Assembly (NCBI GenBank): GCA_004297005.1
Contig: SCVA01000046.1
Location: forward strand, 35,516 to 99,515
Reading direction: 5' to 3'
Length of the DNA: 64,000 nucleotides
Source: Nevskiaceae bacterium
GTDB lineage: Bacteria > Pseudomonadota > Gammaproteobacteria > Nevskiales > Nevskiaceae
Position numbers and translations under genes: made by a program
Part shown: in pieces, positions 19,629 through 34,877 of the stretch
How positions within the stretch are numbered: the first letter of the stretch is position 1
Layout: every line of letters starts with the position of its first letter
The notes under the pieces: model-generated
Seen by the model: the letters and a program-made list of their open reading frames with translations, nothing else
Told to the model about the DNA's origin: nothing
The model's database searches: none

Positions 19629-20441
19629 ATGCGCTTGGCCTGCCTGTTGATGTTGCTGGGCCTAGTCTTTTCGGGGCCGGCGCGAGCCGACATGCCGATT
19701 GCCGAGTGGCAGTACTCGGCCGGCCAGGTGTTGCAGGGCTATTTTCAGCAGCCGGTGCCGAGGTGGCAGCGTTTGGTCAGCGCCGGCCCGGCGCTGTTGC
19801 CGCGCTACGAGGGTGCCAGCGCCTACCGGGCGATGCCGGGGCTCACTCTGGAAATGCGCTATCGCGACCTGGCGTTCGCTTCCACCGCCGAGGGCCTGGG
19901 CCTGAACCTGCTGCGCGGCAAGCGCTACCGGGCCGGCGTCGCGGCCGGTTTCGATCTCGGGCGCGACGAGGACGATGACCCGCGCCTGCGCGGCCTGGGC
20001 GATCTCGACCCCGCCGCGGAGCTGAAGCTGTTCGGCGAGTGCGTGTTGTTTCCGGTGGTGCTGCGCGCCGATTTGCGGCGCAATCTGGGTTCCGGCGGCG
20101 GCTGGAGCGCCGACCTGGCTGCCTATCTGCCGGTGGTCGGCAGCGAGCGCTACTTCGTGTTCCTGGGCCCGTCGATGACGCTTTCTGATGGTGAGGCGAC
20201 GCGTCGCGGCTTCGGGATCAGTCCGCAGCAGGCGGCGCGGTCGCAGTTTCCGGCCTACCAGGCCGGTGGCGGCTTGCGCAGCGCCGGCTTCGGGGTGAGC
20301 GCTACCTGGTTCCTCGACGAGCGCTGGTTCCTCAATGGGACCGGTGGCCTGCAATACCTCCTGGGCGCCGCCGCAGACAGCCCGCTGAGCCGCAACGACC
20401 AGCAGTACGCGCTGAGTCTGATGCTCGGATACCGCTGGTGA
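19629..20441 (+). CDS. MipA/OmpV family outer-membrane protein
   Basis: Signal peptide MRLACLLMLLGLVFSGPARA; MipA-like beta-barrel pattern ending in ...ALSLMLGYRW. Confidence 0.82.
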   Translation: MRLACLLMLLGLVFSGPARADMPIAEWQYSAGQVLQGYFQQPVPRWQRLVSAGPALLPRYEGASAYRAMPGLTLEMRYRDLAFASTAEGLGLNLLRGKRYRAGVAAGFDLGRDEDDDPRLRGLGDLDPAAELKLFGECVLFPVVLRADLRRNLGSGGGWSADLAAYLPVVGSERYFVFLGPSMTLSDGEATRRGFGISPQQAARSQFPAYQAGGGLRSAGFGVSATWFLDERWFLNGTGGLQYLLGAAADSPLSRNDQQYALSLMLGYRW

Positions 20442-20517
20442 GCAAAAGTCGGGGAACTTGAGCAAGTCCGCGGTGGTCGTTATGGTGCCTCTCACTAATC
20501 ATTGATGGAAACTCGAC

Positions 20518-21222
20518 ATGGCTTTCGAACCCTCCCCGGTCCGCGTTGGCGGTTATGCCGCCAATCAAGGCTCGCTGCTGGCCACCCACAAAGTTCTGCG
20601 CAATACCTATCTGCTGTTGTCCATGACGCTGCTGTTCAGCGCCGTCATGGCGGGTGTTTCGATGGCGGTGCAGGCGCCCTACGGGCTTAGCCTGGTTGCC
20701 TCGCTGGTTTCCATGGGCTTGATCTGGTTCGTGCTGCCGCGTACCGCCAATACCGAAAAGGGCATCTACGTGGTGTTCGCGGTCACCGGCCTGCTCGGCT
20801 TCGGTCTGGGTCCGGTACTCAACATGTACCTCAAGGCGCTGCCCAATGGTGGCCAGTTGATCATGACCGCGCTCGGCGGCACCGGTGTGATTTTCGCGGC
20901 GCTGTCCGGCTATGTGCTGACCACCAAGAAGGACTTCTCCTTCATGGGCGGTTTCCTGATGGCTGGCGTCATGGTGCTGCTGATCTGCAGCCTGGGCGCG
21001 CTGGCTGCCAGTTTCTTCGGTGTTGCGGTCAGTGGGGTGTTCGTGGCGCTGTCGGCGGTATCGATGCTGCTGTTCTCCGGCCTCCTGCTGTACGACACCA
21101 GCCGCATCATCCACGGCGGCGAGACCAACTACATCATGGCCACCGTCGCCTTGTATCTGGACATCTACAACATCTTCACCAGCCTGCTGCATCTGCTGGG
21201 CTTTGCCAGCAACGACGACTAG
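20518..21222 (+). CDS. Bax inhibitor-1/YccA family membrane protein
   Basis: 7-TM protein; L.TYLLLSMTLLFSAVMAG; YDTSRIIHGGETNYIMATVALYLDIYNIFTSLL. Confidence 0.95.
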   Translation: MAFEPSPVRVGGYAANQGSLLATHKVLRNTYLLLSMTLLFSAVMAGVSMAVQAPYGLSLVASLVSMGLIWFVLPRTANTEKGIYVVFAVTGLLGFGLGPVLNMYLKALPNGGQLIMTALGGTGVIFAALSGYVLTTKKDFSFMGGFLMAGVMVLLICSLGALAASFFGVAVSGVFVALSAVSMLLFSGLLLYDTSRIIHGGETNYIMATVALYLDIYNIFTSLLHLLGFASNDD

Positions 21223-21245
21223 GGCGTCTGGGCTCGCGGAGAATG

Positions 21246-21269
21246 GCCCCGCCACGGCGGGGCTTTTTC
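21246..21269 (+). terminator. Rho-independent terminator after BI-1-like gene
   Basis: GCCCCGCCacGGCGGGGCTTTTTCT. Confidence 0.88.
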
Positions 21270-21325
21270 TTGCCCGCGATCCGCGGTCGGGCGTCGCCTC
21301 TTCCGACCCCTATAATCGCGCTCCC

Positions 21326-22000
21326 ATGGCCCAGCCCCACATCCAGCCCCCGCCGCTACAGCGGCTGACTGACGGTATCGCCCGGCTCGGCCTGAGTCTG
21401 CCGCCGGATGCGCCCGTGCGGTTGCTCGCCTACCAGGCCGAGCTGCAGAAGTGGAATCTGGCCTACAACCTCACGGCGGTTCGCGATCCTGACGAGATGC
21501 TGGTCCGGCATCTGCTGGACTCGCTGTCCTTGCTGCCCCTGCTGGATGAGCTGGCGGCCCGTCTGAGCGGCGGTCCGCGCATCCTGGATGTCGGCGCGGG
21601 TGCCGGTCTGCCTTGCATCCCGCTCGCCATCGCCCGCCCGGCCTGGTCGCTGACCGGCCTGGACAGCAATGGCAAGAAGGCACGCTTCATGCGCCATGTG
21701 CAGCGCAGCCTGGGCCTGGCCAACTTCGCGGTGATCGAGGGGCGGGTTGAGGCGGTGCCTGAGGGCGAGGGCTACGACTTCGTCACCAGCCGCGCCTTTG
21801 CCAGCCTGGCGGATTTCTTTCTTCTGACCGATGGCCTGCTGGCGGTTGATGGCATCTGGATTGCAATGAAGGGCAAACTAGAAGGCGACGAACTGGCGGC
21901 GGTGCCGGCTGGCGTCGACATCCTCGAAACACGCCCGCTGCGCGTGCCCGGCCTCCATGAAGAGCGACACGCGGTGATCGCGAAACCGAAGAAGAAATGA
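21326..22000 (+). CDS. rsmG: 16S rRNA (guanine527-N7)-methyltransferase RsmG
   Basis: WNLAYNLTAVRDPDEMLVRHLLDSLS; ILDVGAGAGLPCIPLAI; upstream of parA. Confidence 0.96.
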   Translation: MAQPHIQPPPLQRLTDGIARLGLSLPPDAPVRLLAYQAELQKWNLAYNLTAVRDPDEMLVRHLLDSLSLLPLLDELAARLSGGPRILDVGAGAGLPCIPLAIARPAWSLTGLDSNGKKARFMRHVQRSLGLANFAVIEGRVEAVPEGEGYDFVTSRAFASLADFFLLTDGLLAVDGIWIAMKGKLEGDELAAVPAGVDILETRPLRVPGLHEERHAVIAKPKKK

Positions 22001-22785
22001 CTCGAATTATTGCGGTTGCCAATCAGAAGGGCGGGGTGGGCAAGACCACCACCTCGGTCAACCTTGCCGCCAGCCTGGCGGCGGCCAAGCGCCGGGTGCT
22101 GCTGGTTGACCTCGACTCCCAGGGCAATGCCACGATGGGTGTCGGCATCGACAAGAACAATACCGAGCTGACCGCCCGCGACGTGCTGCTCGACGCCGCC
22201 AAGCCTGCCGAGGCGATCCAGTACCTGCCCGCGCTCAATCTCTGGGTGCTGCCGGCCAATCTCGATATGACCGAAGCCGAGATCAAGCTGCGCGAGCAGC
22301 CGGTGGGTGATTTCGCGCTCAAGGGCGCGCTCGCCGAGATCGCCGACCAGTACGACTACATCCTGCTCGACTGCCCACCGGCTCTGTCCAAGCTCACCGT
22401 CAACGCCCTGGTCGCGGCCGACGGCGTGCTGATTCCCATGCAGTGCGAGTACTACGCGCTGGAGGGCCTGGCCGCGCTCACCGACACGGTGGGCAAGATC
22501 CGCAAGGTGATCAATCCCAAGCTGGACATCGACGGCCTGCTGCGGACCATGTTCGACCCGCGCAACAACCTCGCCAACGACGTCTCGGCACAGCTCACCC
22601 AGCACTACGGCGACAAGGTCTATCGCACGGTGATTCCGCGCAATGTGCGGCTGGCGGAAGCGCCCAGCCACGGCCTGCCGATCATCGCCTACGACCCGCA
22701 GTCGGCGGGCGCGAAGGCCTACTTGGCGCTGGCGGGCGAAGTGTTGCGCCGCCACGACGGCGGCCAGCTGCGGCTGCCGGCCTAG
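21997..22785 (+). CDS. parA: ParA chromosome partitioning ATPase
   Basis: MTRIIAVANQKGGVGKTTTSVNLAASLA. Confidence 0.98.
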   Translation: MTRIIAVANQKGGVGKTTTSVNLAASLAAAKRRVLLVDLDSQGNATMGVGIDKNNTELTARDVLLDAAKPAEAIQYLPALNLWVLPANLDMTEAEIKLREQPVGDFALKGALAEIADQYDYILLDCPPALSKLTVNALVAADGVLIPMQCEYYALEGLAALTDTVGKIRKVINPKLDIDGLLRTMFDPRNNLANDVSAQLTQHYGDKVYRTVIPRNVRLAEAPSHGLPIIAYDPQSAGAKAYLALAGEVLRRHDGGQLRLPA

Positions 22786-22847
22786 AAAAGCCTTCGAAGC
22801 GGCCGCGCGGCATACTGGCGGCCTTCGCAACCGGGAAATTGCAACCG

Positions 22848-23708
22848 ATGTCGGTCAAGAAACGCGGATTGGGTCGCGGCCTCGACGCCCTGCTGGGCAC
22901 CATGAATACCGCTGGCGTGGCGGTCGCACCGGAGCAGTCCGAGGGCGAGGCCCTGCGCGAACTGCCGCTCAAGCAGCTCGCTCCCGGCAAGCACCAGCCA
23001 CGCCGGCATTTCGACGAGGCGGCGCTCTCCGAGCTCACCGAGTCGATCCGCGCCCAGGGCGTGGTGCAGCCCATCGTGGTGCGGCCACTGGGGCCGGACA
23101 GCTACGAGATCGTCGCCGGCGAACGCCGCTGGCGGGCGGCGCAGCGCGCCGGCTTGAGCCTGATTCCGGTGGTGGTGCGGGTACTCGATGAGCGCGCGGC
23201 GATGGCCATCGCGCTGGTCGAGAACATCCAGCGTGCCGACCTCAACGCCCTGGAAGAGGCCGAAGCCCTGCACCGGCTGATCCAGGAATGCGGACTCACC
23301 CACGAGGCCTGCGCGGAGGCGGTGGGCAAGTCGCGCGCCGCGGTCAGCAACCTGTTGCGGCTGATGGAGCTGGAGCCGGAGGTGCAGGCGCTGCTGCGCG
23401 CCGGCAATCTCAGCTTTGGTCACGCCAAGGTGCTGCTGGCAACCTCCGGCAGTCGGCAGGCGCAGCTCGCCAAGCAGGTGGTGGAGAAGCAGTTGTCGGT
23501 GCGTCAGACCGAGGCCCTGGTTCATGACGAGCCCAAGCCCGCCGTGGCGCGCAAGGCGACCGCCGCCGCCCTGCCGCTGGAAGCCGAGCTGGCCAAGAAA
23601 TGGGGCTCGGGAGTGAAGTTGCAACAGAGCGCCAAGGGGCGTGGCAAGCTCACCATCGCCTTCAAATCGCCGGCGGAGCTGGAACGCCTGCTCGCCGTCC
23701 TGCGCTGA
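22848..23708 (+). CDS. parB: ParB chromosome partitioning protein
   Basis: MSVKKRGLGRGLDALLG; PRRHFDEAALSELTESIRAQGVVQPIVVRP; GERRWRAAQRAGL. Confidence 0.97.
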   Translation: MSVKKRGLGRGLDALLGTMNTAGVAVAPEQSEGEALRELPLKQLAPGKHQPRRHFDEAALSELTESIRAQGVVQPIVVRPLGPDSYEIVAGERRWRAAQRAGLSLIPVVVRVLDERAAMAIALVENIQRADLNALEEAEALHRLIQECGLTHEACAEAVGKSRAAVSNLLRLMELEPEVQALLRAGNLSFGHAKVLLATSGSRQAQLAKQVVEKQLSVRQTEALVHDEPKPAVARKATAAALPLEAELAKKWGSGVKLQQSAKGRGKLTIAFKSPAELERLLAVLR

Positions 23709-23729
23709 TTGAATTCACCGGAGGCCGCC

Positions 23730-24509
23730 ATGGCCCAGACCGCTCTCATCACCGGCGCCTCCTCCGGCATCGGTGCCGCCTTTGCCCGCGCCCTCGCGCG
23801 TCGCGGCGACCACCTCATTCTGGTGGCGCGCTCCGAGGATAAGCTGGAGGCACTGGCCGAGAGCCTCCGCGGTGAGCAGGCCGTGACGGTGACCGTGATC
23901 GCCGCCGATCTCAGCCTGCCTGGTTGTGGGGTACGGCTCGCTGCGGAATTGGCGGGGCGGGGGCTGGCCGTGGATGTGCTCATCAACAATGCAGGGTTCG
24001 GGTCGGCTGGCGCCTTCGCCCAGCAAGACCCTGCGCGCGACGCCGAAATGATCGGCCTCAATGTCACGGCAGTGGTCGATCTGGCCCACGCCTTCCTGCC
24101 GGCGATGCTCGAGCGCCGGCGCGGTGGCATCATCAACGTCGCCTCGGTGGCTGGCTTCCAGCCCCTGCCGCAGATGGCGATCTACGCCGCCACCAAGGCC
24201 TTCGTACTGTCGTTCAGCGAGGCGCTGTGGGCTGAGACGCGGGCGCGCGGGGTGCGGGTGACTGCCTTGTGCCCAGGGCCTGTCGATACCCCCTTCTTCG
24301 AGGCCACCGGGACTCCGGAGCTGCGCAAGGCGGTGCCCGAGGGTTTCATGATGACGGCGGAAGAAGTCGCCGCCGAGGCCTTGTCCGCGCTGGCTGCCGG
24401 ACGCCCCGTGGTGGTGCCCGGTGTCGGCAACAAGCTGCTCAGCGTGGTGCCGAGGCTGCTGCCGCGTCGCTGGATGACCCTGGCGTCAGGCAAGGCGATG
24501 GCGCGGTGA
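23730..24509 (+). CDS. SDR family oxidoreductase
   Basis: MAQTALITGASSGIGAAFARALARRGD; NNAG; YAATKAFVLSFSEAL. Confidence 0.93.
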   Translation: MAQTALITGASSGIGAAFARALARRGDHLILVARSEDKLEALAESLRGEQAVTVTVIAADLSLPGCGVRLAAELAGRGLAVDVLINNAGFGSAGAFAQQDPARDAEMIGLNVTAVVDLAHAFLPAMLERRRGGIINVASVAGFQPLPQMAIYAATKAFVLSFSEALWAETRARGVRVTALCPGPVDTPFFEATGTPELRKAVPEGFMMTAEEVAAEALSALAAGRPVVVPGVGNKLLSVVPRLLPRRWMTLASGKAMAR

Positions 24510-24587
24510 TTCCCTGAAAGATCAAGCCGAAAACCTTTGTCAACAGCTACTTGCTGACAACAATTCAGTCTTCACCAAAAGTTTACG

Positions 24588-24617
24588 TTGCTGGCGGACT
24601 GACGAACCCGCTATACT
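24588..24617 (+). promoter_or_regulatory. Putative sigma70 promoter of atp operon
   Basis: TTGCTG-18 nt-TATACT, ~50 nt upstream of atpI ATG (24666). Confidence 0.5.
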
Positions 24618-24665
24618 TTTTGGGCTGAGGGCAGTGCACCAAGATGTGCCGCGCAGATCGCTGAA

Positions 24666-26169
<1,504 letters not shown>

Positions 26170-26196
26170 GCCTCTTAGCCTCTCGGAGCCCACGCC

Positions 26197-26670
26197 ATGC
26201 AGGCGAGCATTCCGTCCATCGTCGGCCAGATGATCGTGTTCGCGATCTTCGTCTGGTTCACGATGAAGTTCGTATGGCCGCCGATCACCAAGGCGATGGA
26301 AGAACGCCGCGCCAAGATCGCCGACGGCCTCGCCGCCGCCGAGAAAGGTGCGCAGGCCCTCAAGGCCGCGTCCTCCAAGGCCGATGACGAGCTGAAGGTC
26401 GCGCGTACCCAGGCTCAGGACATCCTGAGCACGGCGAACAAGCAGGCCACCCAGCTGATCGAGCAAGCCAAGGCCGCGGCCAGCGCCGAAGCCGACCGCA
26501 TCAAGGCCAGCGCCGCCGCCGATGTCGAGCGTCAGGTGAGCCAGGCCAAGGACGCGCTGCGCAAGCAGGTCGGCGAACTGGCCGTGCTCGGCGCCGCCAA
26601 GATCCTCAAGCGCGAGATCGACGCCAAGGCGCACGCCGAAGTGCTCGGCGACCTCGCCGCCCGCGTTTAA
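26197..26670 (+). CDS. atpF: F0 ATP synthase subunit b
   Basis: N-terminal TM plus long charged helix; order in operon. Confidence 0.97.
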   Translation: MQASIPSIVGQMIVFAIFVWFTMKFVWPPITKAMEERRAKIADGLAAAEKGAQALKAASSKADDELKVARTQAQDILSTANKQATQLIEQAKAAASAEADRIKASAAADVERQVSQAKDALRKQVGELAVLGAAKILKREIDAKAHAEVLGDLAARV

Positions 26671-26685
26671 GGACAGGCTAGAGCC

Positions 26686-27225
26686 ATGGCTGAACTCAGC
26701 ACGCTGGCCCGCCCTTACGCCAAGGCCGTGTTCGAGATGGCGCGCGACGGCAATGCCTTCGCCGCCTGGTCCCGGCAGCTTGCCGCGCTGGCCGAAGCGG
26801 TGGCCCAGCCGCAGGTCGCTGCGGTGCTCGGCCATCCGGCGCTGACGCGCGCCGCGCTGGCTGGTCTGGTGACCTCGGTTGCTGGCAGTGCTCTCGACGC
26901 CCAGGGCGTGGCCCTGGTTCGTCTGCTGGCCGACAACGGCAAGCTGGCGGCGGTGCCGGAACTGCGTCAGCAGTTCGAGCAGCTGCGCGCCGAGTGCGAG
27001 AGCCGCGCCGCGGTGGCGATTACCACTGCCGTGCCGGTCGCCGATGCCCAGCAGCAGGCCCTGTCGCAGGCGGTGGCCAAGCGCTTGCAGCGCGCGGTCG
27101 AGATCACCTGGGACATCGACGAAACCCTGATTGCTGGCGCCCTGATCCGCGCCGGCGACCTGGTCATCGACGGTTCCGCACGCGGCGAACTTGAGCGTCT
27201 GTCCATCCAGCTGTCGCGCCCCTGA
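26686..27225 (+). CDS. atpH: F1 ATP synthase subunit delta
   Basis: LARPYAKAVFEMA; order in operon. Confidence 0.97.
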   Translation: MAELSTLARPYAKAVFEMARDGNAFAAWSRQLAALAEAVAQPQVAAVLGHPALTRAALAGLVTSVAGSALDAQGVALVRLLADNGKLAAVPELRQQFEQLRAECESRAAVAITTAVPVADAQQQALSQAVAKRLQRAVEITWDIDETLIAGALIRAGDLVIDGSARGELERLSIQLSRP

Positions 27226-27274
27226 CTAATTCCTGTCTGATCCGTCGTGTTGTCTTGTTGACGAGAAGAATCCC

Positions 27275-28813
<1,539 letters not shown>

Positions 28814-28835
28814 GGCCTATCAGGACTAAGACCCC

Positions 28836-31126
<2,291 letters not shown>

Positions 31127-31147
31127 GGCCCAAGCCGCATTCCCGCC

Positions 31148-31564
31148 ATGTCCAACATCCACGTCGACATCGTCTCCGCCGAAGGCAACATCTACTCCGG
31201 CGAAGCGACCATGGTGTTCGCGCCGGCGGAGATGGGCGAGGTGGGCATCGCCCCCCGCCACGCTCCGCTGATCACGCGCATCAAGCCCGGCACCGTGCGG
31301 GTGAAGACCGCCACCGAGGAACTGCCGTTCTTCGTTGGCGGCGGCATCCTGGAAGTGCAGCCGCATCTGGTGACGGTGATGGCCGACACCGCGCTGCGTG
31401 CCAAGGACGCCGACGAGGCCGCGGCGCTGGCTGCCAAGACCTCCGCCGAGGAGCGTCTGGCCGGTGCCAAGACCGACATCGACATCGCCCGCGTGCAGGC
31501 GGAGCTGGTCGAGGCGGCGGCGCGTCTGAAGTTCGTACAGGACCTCAAGAAGACCTCGCGCTAG
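31148..31564 (+). CDS. atpC: F1 ATP synthase subunit epsilon
   Basis: MSNIHVDIVSAEGNIYSGEATMVFAPAEMGEVGIAPRHAPLIT. Confidence 0.97.
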   Translation: MSNIHVDIVSAEGNIYSGEATMVFAPAEMGEVGIAPRHAPLITRIKPGTVRVKTATEELPFFVGGGILEVQPHLVTVMADTALRAKDADEAAALAAKTSAEERLAGAKTDIDIARVQAELVEAAARLKFVQDLKKTSR

Positions 31565-31584
31565 TCACCGGTCGTCTTTCGAGA

Positions 31585-31609
31585 AGCCGCGCATTGCGCG
31601 GCTTTTTTG
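31585..31609 (+). terminator. Rho-independent terminator of atp operon
   Basis: GCCGCGCattGCGCGGCTTTTTTG immediately after atpC. Confidence 0.9.
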
Positions 31610-31682
31610 TTGCGTGCCCCACTGAATCCCTCGTCCGCCGCCGCCTATCGCGCCGGCCCTGGCGCGCGGCCTGCATCGACAT

Positions 31683-33350
31683 ATGGTCGAAGTGGGCGTG
31701 AAGGATGAATCTGGAGAGCGGACGATGTGGCAATCGGTAGCGACAAGAATCATGACCGGCACTGCCGCGATCGCGGCGCCGGCAGGCGCGGCTGACAAGG
31801 TGCTGGGCGGCACCCTGCTGGATCGGGGTGCCTCGGCTCGCTTCCTAACCCAGACAACCTTCGGGCCAACCCGCAGCGAGATCGACCGGGTGGCGCTGAT
31901 TGGTCGCGACCTCTGGTTGCTGGAACAACTCGGCAAGACGCCGACTCTGCACCTGCCGCGTTACCAGGCCTTGCTGGCACAGAGCGCCAGCGCCGCCGAC
32001 GCACGCTACGCCGCCTGGTGGGAGATTTCGCTTACCGCGCCCGACCAGCTGCGCCAGCGCGTAGCTTTCGCGCTGTCGGAGATATTCGTCGTCTCCGACG
32101 CCGATACCACGCTGAATGATCGGCCGATGCAGGTGACGGCCTATTACGACCTGCTGGTCCGCAACGCCTTCGGAAACTACCGTAGCCTGATCGAACAGGT
32201 GGCGCTGTCGCAGGCGATGGGCTTGTACCTGAGTCATCTCGGCAACGACAAGCCGGACCCGGTCAGCGGCAGGCGGCCGGATGAGAACTTCGCCCGAGAA
32301 GTCATGCAGTTGTTCAGCATCGGCCTTTGGCAGCTCAATCGCGACGGCAGCCCAATACTGGATGCCAAGGGCGAGCAGATCCCGACTTACGACCAGGAGG
32401 TGATCGAGAGCTACGCGCGGATCTACACCGGTTGGACCTGGGCGCACCGCACGACCTGGGGCCGGGGCTCTTCGGTGGCCGACGAGACCGATGCGCCGAT
32501 GAAGGCATTTCCAGATCACCACGACAGCGGCAGCAAGGTACTCATCGACGGCAGCTTGGTGCCCGCCGGGCAGACGCCGGAACAGGACTTGAAGGCGGCG
32601 CTGGACAGCCTGTTTAACCACGCCAACGTACCGCCTTTCGTTGCTCGCCAGTTGATCATCAAGCTGATCACCAGCAATCCCTCGCCGGCCTTCATTGATC
32701 GCATCGCCCGGGTGTTCGAGAACAACGGTCTGGGGGTGCGCGGCGATCTGGGCGCGGTGGTGACCGCGATCTTTCTCGATCCCGAGGCGCGCCTCGGCTT
32801 CCTGTCCGACCAGACCGTATACGGCAAGCTCAAGGAGCCTTTGCTACGCCTGAGCCAGCTATTGCGCGCGTTCGAAGCCAGCAGCCGCAGCGGCATCTAC
32901 GGCGTGGGCCGTACCCAAGCGGCCTACGCCCAGGCGCCCTTGGGCGCCAACAGCGTCTTCAATTTCTTCAGCCCGCAGTTTCAGCAGCCGGGGCCGATCA
33001 AGAACGCCGGCTATTACTCGCCGGAGTTCCAGTTGCAGACCGAGACCCAGGGCGTGCTGATCGTCGACAACCTCGGCAAGCGCATCGCCCTGATCTCGGC
33101 AACGGCCGGAGACAACGATCCCGTGTTGGATCTCAGCAGTCTCGTCGCCGAGGCGGCCGACAGCAGCGCCATGCTCGACGATCTCAATGTGCTGATGCTG
33201 GGCGGCAGCATGAGCACCTCGCTGCGCGACATCGCCGCCCGCGCCATCGCGCTGACTCCCGATGCCGGAGACGAAGCCTCGCGACTGAAGCGCGCGCAGA
33301 TCGCGGTGACGGTGATCGCGGTTTCTCCCGAATACGCTGTGCAGCGCTAG
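31683..33350 (+). CDS. DUF1800 family protein
   Basis: ARFLTQTTFGPT; DRPMQVTAYYDLLVRNAFGNYRSLIEQVALSQAMGLYLSHLGN; ENFAREVMQLFSIGLWQLN; start uncertain (31683 or 31725). Confidence 0.9.
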   Translation: MVEVGVKDESGERTMWQSVATRIMTGTAAIAAPAGAADKVLGGTLLDRGASARFLTQTTFGPTRSEIDRVALIGRDLWLLEQLGKTPTLHLPRYQALLAQSASAADARYAAWWEISLTAPDQLRQRVAFALSEIFVVSDADTTLNDRPMQVTAYYDLLVRNAFGNYRSLIEQVALSQAMGLYLSHLGNDKPDPVSGRRPDENFAREVMQLFSIGLWQLNRDGSPILDAKGEQIPTYDQEVIESYARIYTGWTWAHRTTWGRGSSVADETDAPMKAFPDHHDSGSKVLIDGSLVPAGQTPEQDLKAALDSLFNHANVPPFVARQLIIKLITSNPSPAFIDRIARVFENNGLGVRGDLGAVVTAIFLDPEARLGFLSDQTVYGKLKEPLLRLSQLLRAFEASSRSGIYGVGRTQAAYAQAPLGANSVFNFFSPQFQQPGPIKNAGYYSPEFQLQTETQGVLIVDNLGKRIALISATAGDNDPVLDLSSLVAEAADSSAMLDDLNVLMLGGSMSTSLRDIAARAIALTPDAGDEASRLKRAQIAVTVIAVSPEYAVQR

Positions 33351-33358
33351 GTAGCCAT

Positions 33359-34735
33359 ATGAGCCAGCAGAGCCGTCGTGATTTCCTGCTCCACACCCTG
33401 CCGACCTTCGCCGCCGGGGCCGGCCTGATCGCCTGCGGTGGCGGCGGCAGCGCAGGGGAAGGCACCAGTCCGGCGCCGACGCCGATTGATCCGGTGCCGC
33501 CCACGCCCGAGGGCTACAAGGCCTTGGTGGCGATCTTCCTGTTCGGTGGCAACGACGCCTACAACATGATCCTGCCGGCCTCCGGCAGCGCCTACAGCGA
33601 CTACGCGAAGGCGCGTCTGGACCTAGCCCTGCCGCAGTCGCAATTGCTCGCGCTCGGCGCCGCCGACAACGGCGTGCCGTTCGCCGCGCATCCGGCGATG
33701 AGCGAGTTTCAGAGCCTGTACGCGCGCGGCCGCGCCACCGTACTGGCCAATGTCGGGCCGCTGGTGGCGCCGATTGCCGACGGCCAGGTGCGCAGCGCCA
33801 GCAGCCAGCTGCCGCCGCGTCTGTTCTCGCATAACGACCAGACCGACCAATGGCAGAAAGCCTCCGCCGCCGGCCTGGAGTCGGTGGGCTGGGCCGGCCG
33901 CGCCGCCGACCTGCTGGCCCCGACCCTGTCCCAGCAGGCCTTGCCCATCGGCATCAGCTACTCCGGCTCCAATTTGCTTCAGGTCGGTCGCTCGCAGGTG
34001 GGCTTCGCGCTGGGCACCGGCGGTGCCGTCGAGGCCAGTTTCCTACGTCAGAACGCGGCGCTGCGCCCGCTCTATGCCGAGATGCTGGCCGCCGGGCAGG
34101 AGCATCTGTTCGCGCAGGAGTACTCCAGCGGACAGCAGCGCGGACTCAGCTACAACGCCCTGATTGCCAGTGCCCTGGCCGCCGCACCGGCCTCGACGGT
34201 CAGCTTCCCCAGCGACCGCCTGGGCCAGCAACTGGCGGCAGTGGCCAAGCTGATCTCGGTGCGCGCCCGCTTGGGAGTGCAAAGGCAGATCTTCTTCGTC
34301 AGCCTCGGCGGCTTCGACACCCATTCCGATCAGCTCGCGCGACACCAGAACCTGCTGCGCTCGCTGAGCCAGAACCTCGACGCCTTCTACCGTGCCACCG
34401 AGGCCATGGGCCTGGCCGGCAATGTCACCAGCTTCACCGCTTCCGACTTCGGCCGCAGCTTGAGCGTCAACGGCGACGGCACCGACCACGGCTGGGGCAG
34501 CCATCAACTGATTGTCGGCGGCGCGGTGCGTGGTGGCCGCTTTCACGGCCAGATGCCCGATCTGGTGCCAGGCGGCAGTCGCGACTACACCGGCGGCCGC
34601 TTCGCGCCCAGCACCTCGGTCGATGAGTACGGCTCCACGCTGCTGCGCTGGTTCGGCATCCCGGCCAGCGAGATGGCGGCGGTGTTCCCCAATATCGGTC
34701 GCTTCGCCAGGCCCGATCTCGGCTTTTTGAGTTGA
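33359..34735 (+). CDS. DUF1501 family protein, Tat-type signal
   Basis: N-terminal SRRDFLLHTLPTFAAGAGLIACGGGGS (twin-arginine and possible lipobox); FLFGGNDAYNMILP; GGFDTHSDQ; TASDFGRSLSVNGDGTDHGWGSHQLIVGG. Confidence 0.93.
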   Translation: MSQQSRRDFLLHTLPTFAAGAGLIACGGGGSAGEGTSPAPTPIDPVPPTPEGYKALVAIFLFGGNDAYNMILPASGSAYSDYAKARLDLALPQSQLLALGAADNGVPFAAHPAMSEFQSLYARGRATVLANVGPLVAPIADGQVRSASSQLPPRLFSHNDQTDQWQKASAAGLESVGWAGRAADLLAPTLSQQALPIGISYSGSNLLQVGRSQVGFALGTGGAVEASFLRQNAALRPLYAEMLAAGQEHLFAQEYSSGQQRGLSYNALIASALAAAPASTVSFPSDRLGQQLAAVAKLISVRARLGVQRQIFFVSLGGFDTHSDQLARHQNLLRSLSQNLDAFYRATEAMGLAGNVTSFTASDFGRSLSVNGDGTDHGWGSHQLIVGGAVRGGRFHGQMPDLVPGGSRDYTGGRFAPSTSVDEYGSTLLRWFGIPASEMAAVFPNIGRFARPDLGFLS

Positions 34736-34877
34736 GTCTCCAGGAGCGCGGGTCGAAGAGTGCGAAAAGCCCGGTGCTATCCTTGCGCGCCCGTCGGCTG
34801 AGAGTGCGCTATGTGATGGTCACGCGCGCCGCGTCCGGTCGACGGGGATATCCGCAAACCTGATCTGGAGCCGTCCG

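Noticed and set aside
22443-22847. N-terminal extension of the ParB ORF
   Set aside because: Overlaps parA in another frame; ParB starts at MSVKKRGLGRG
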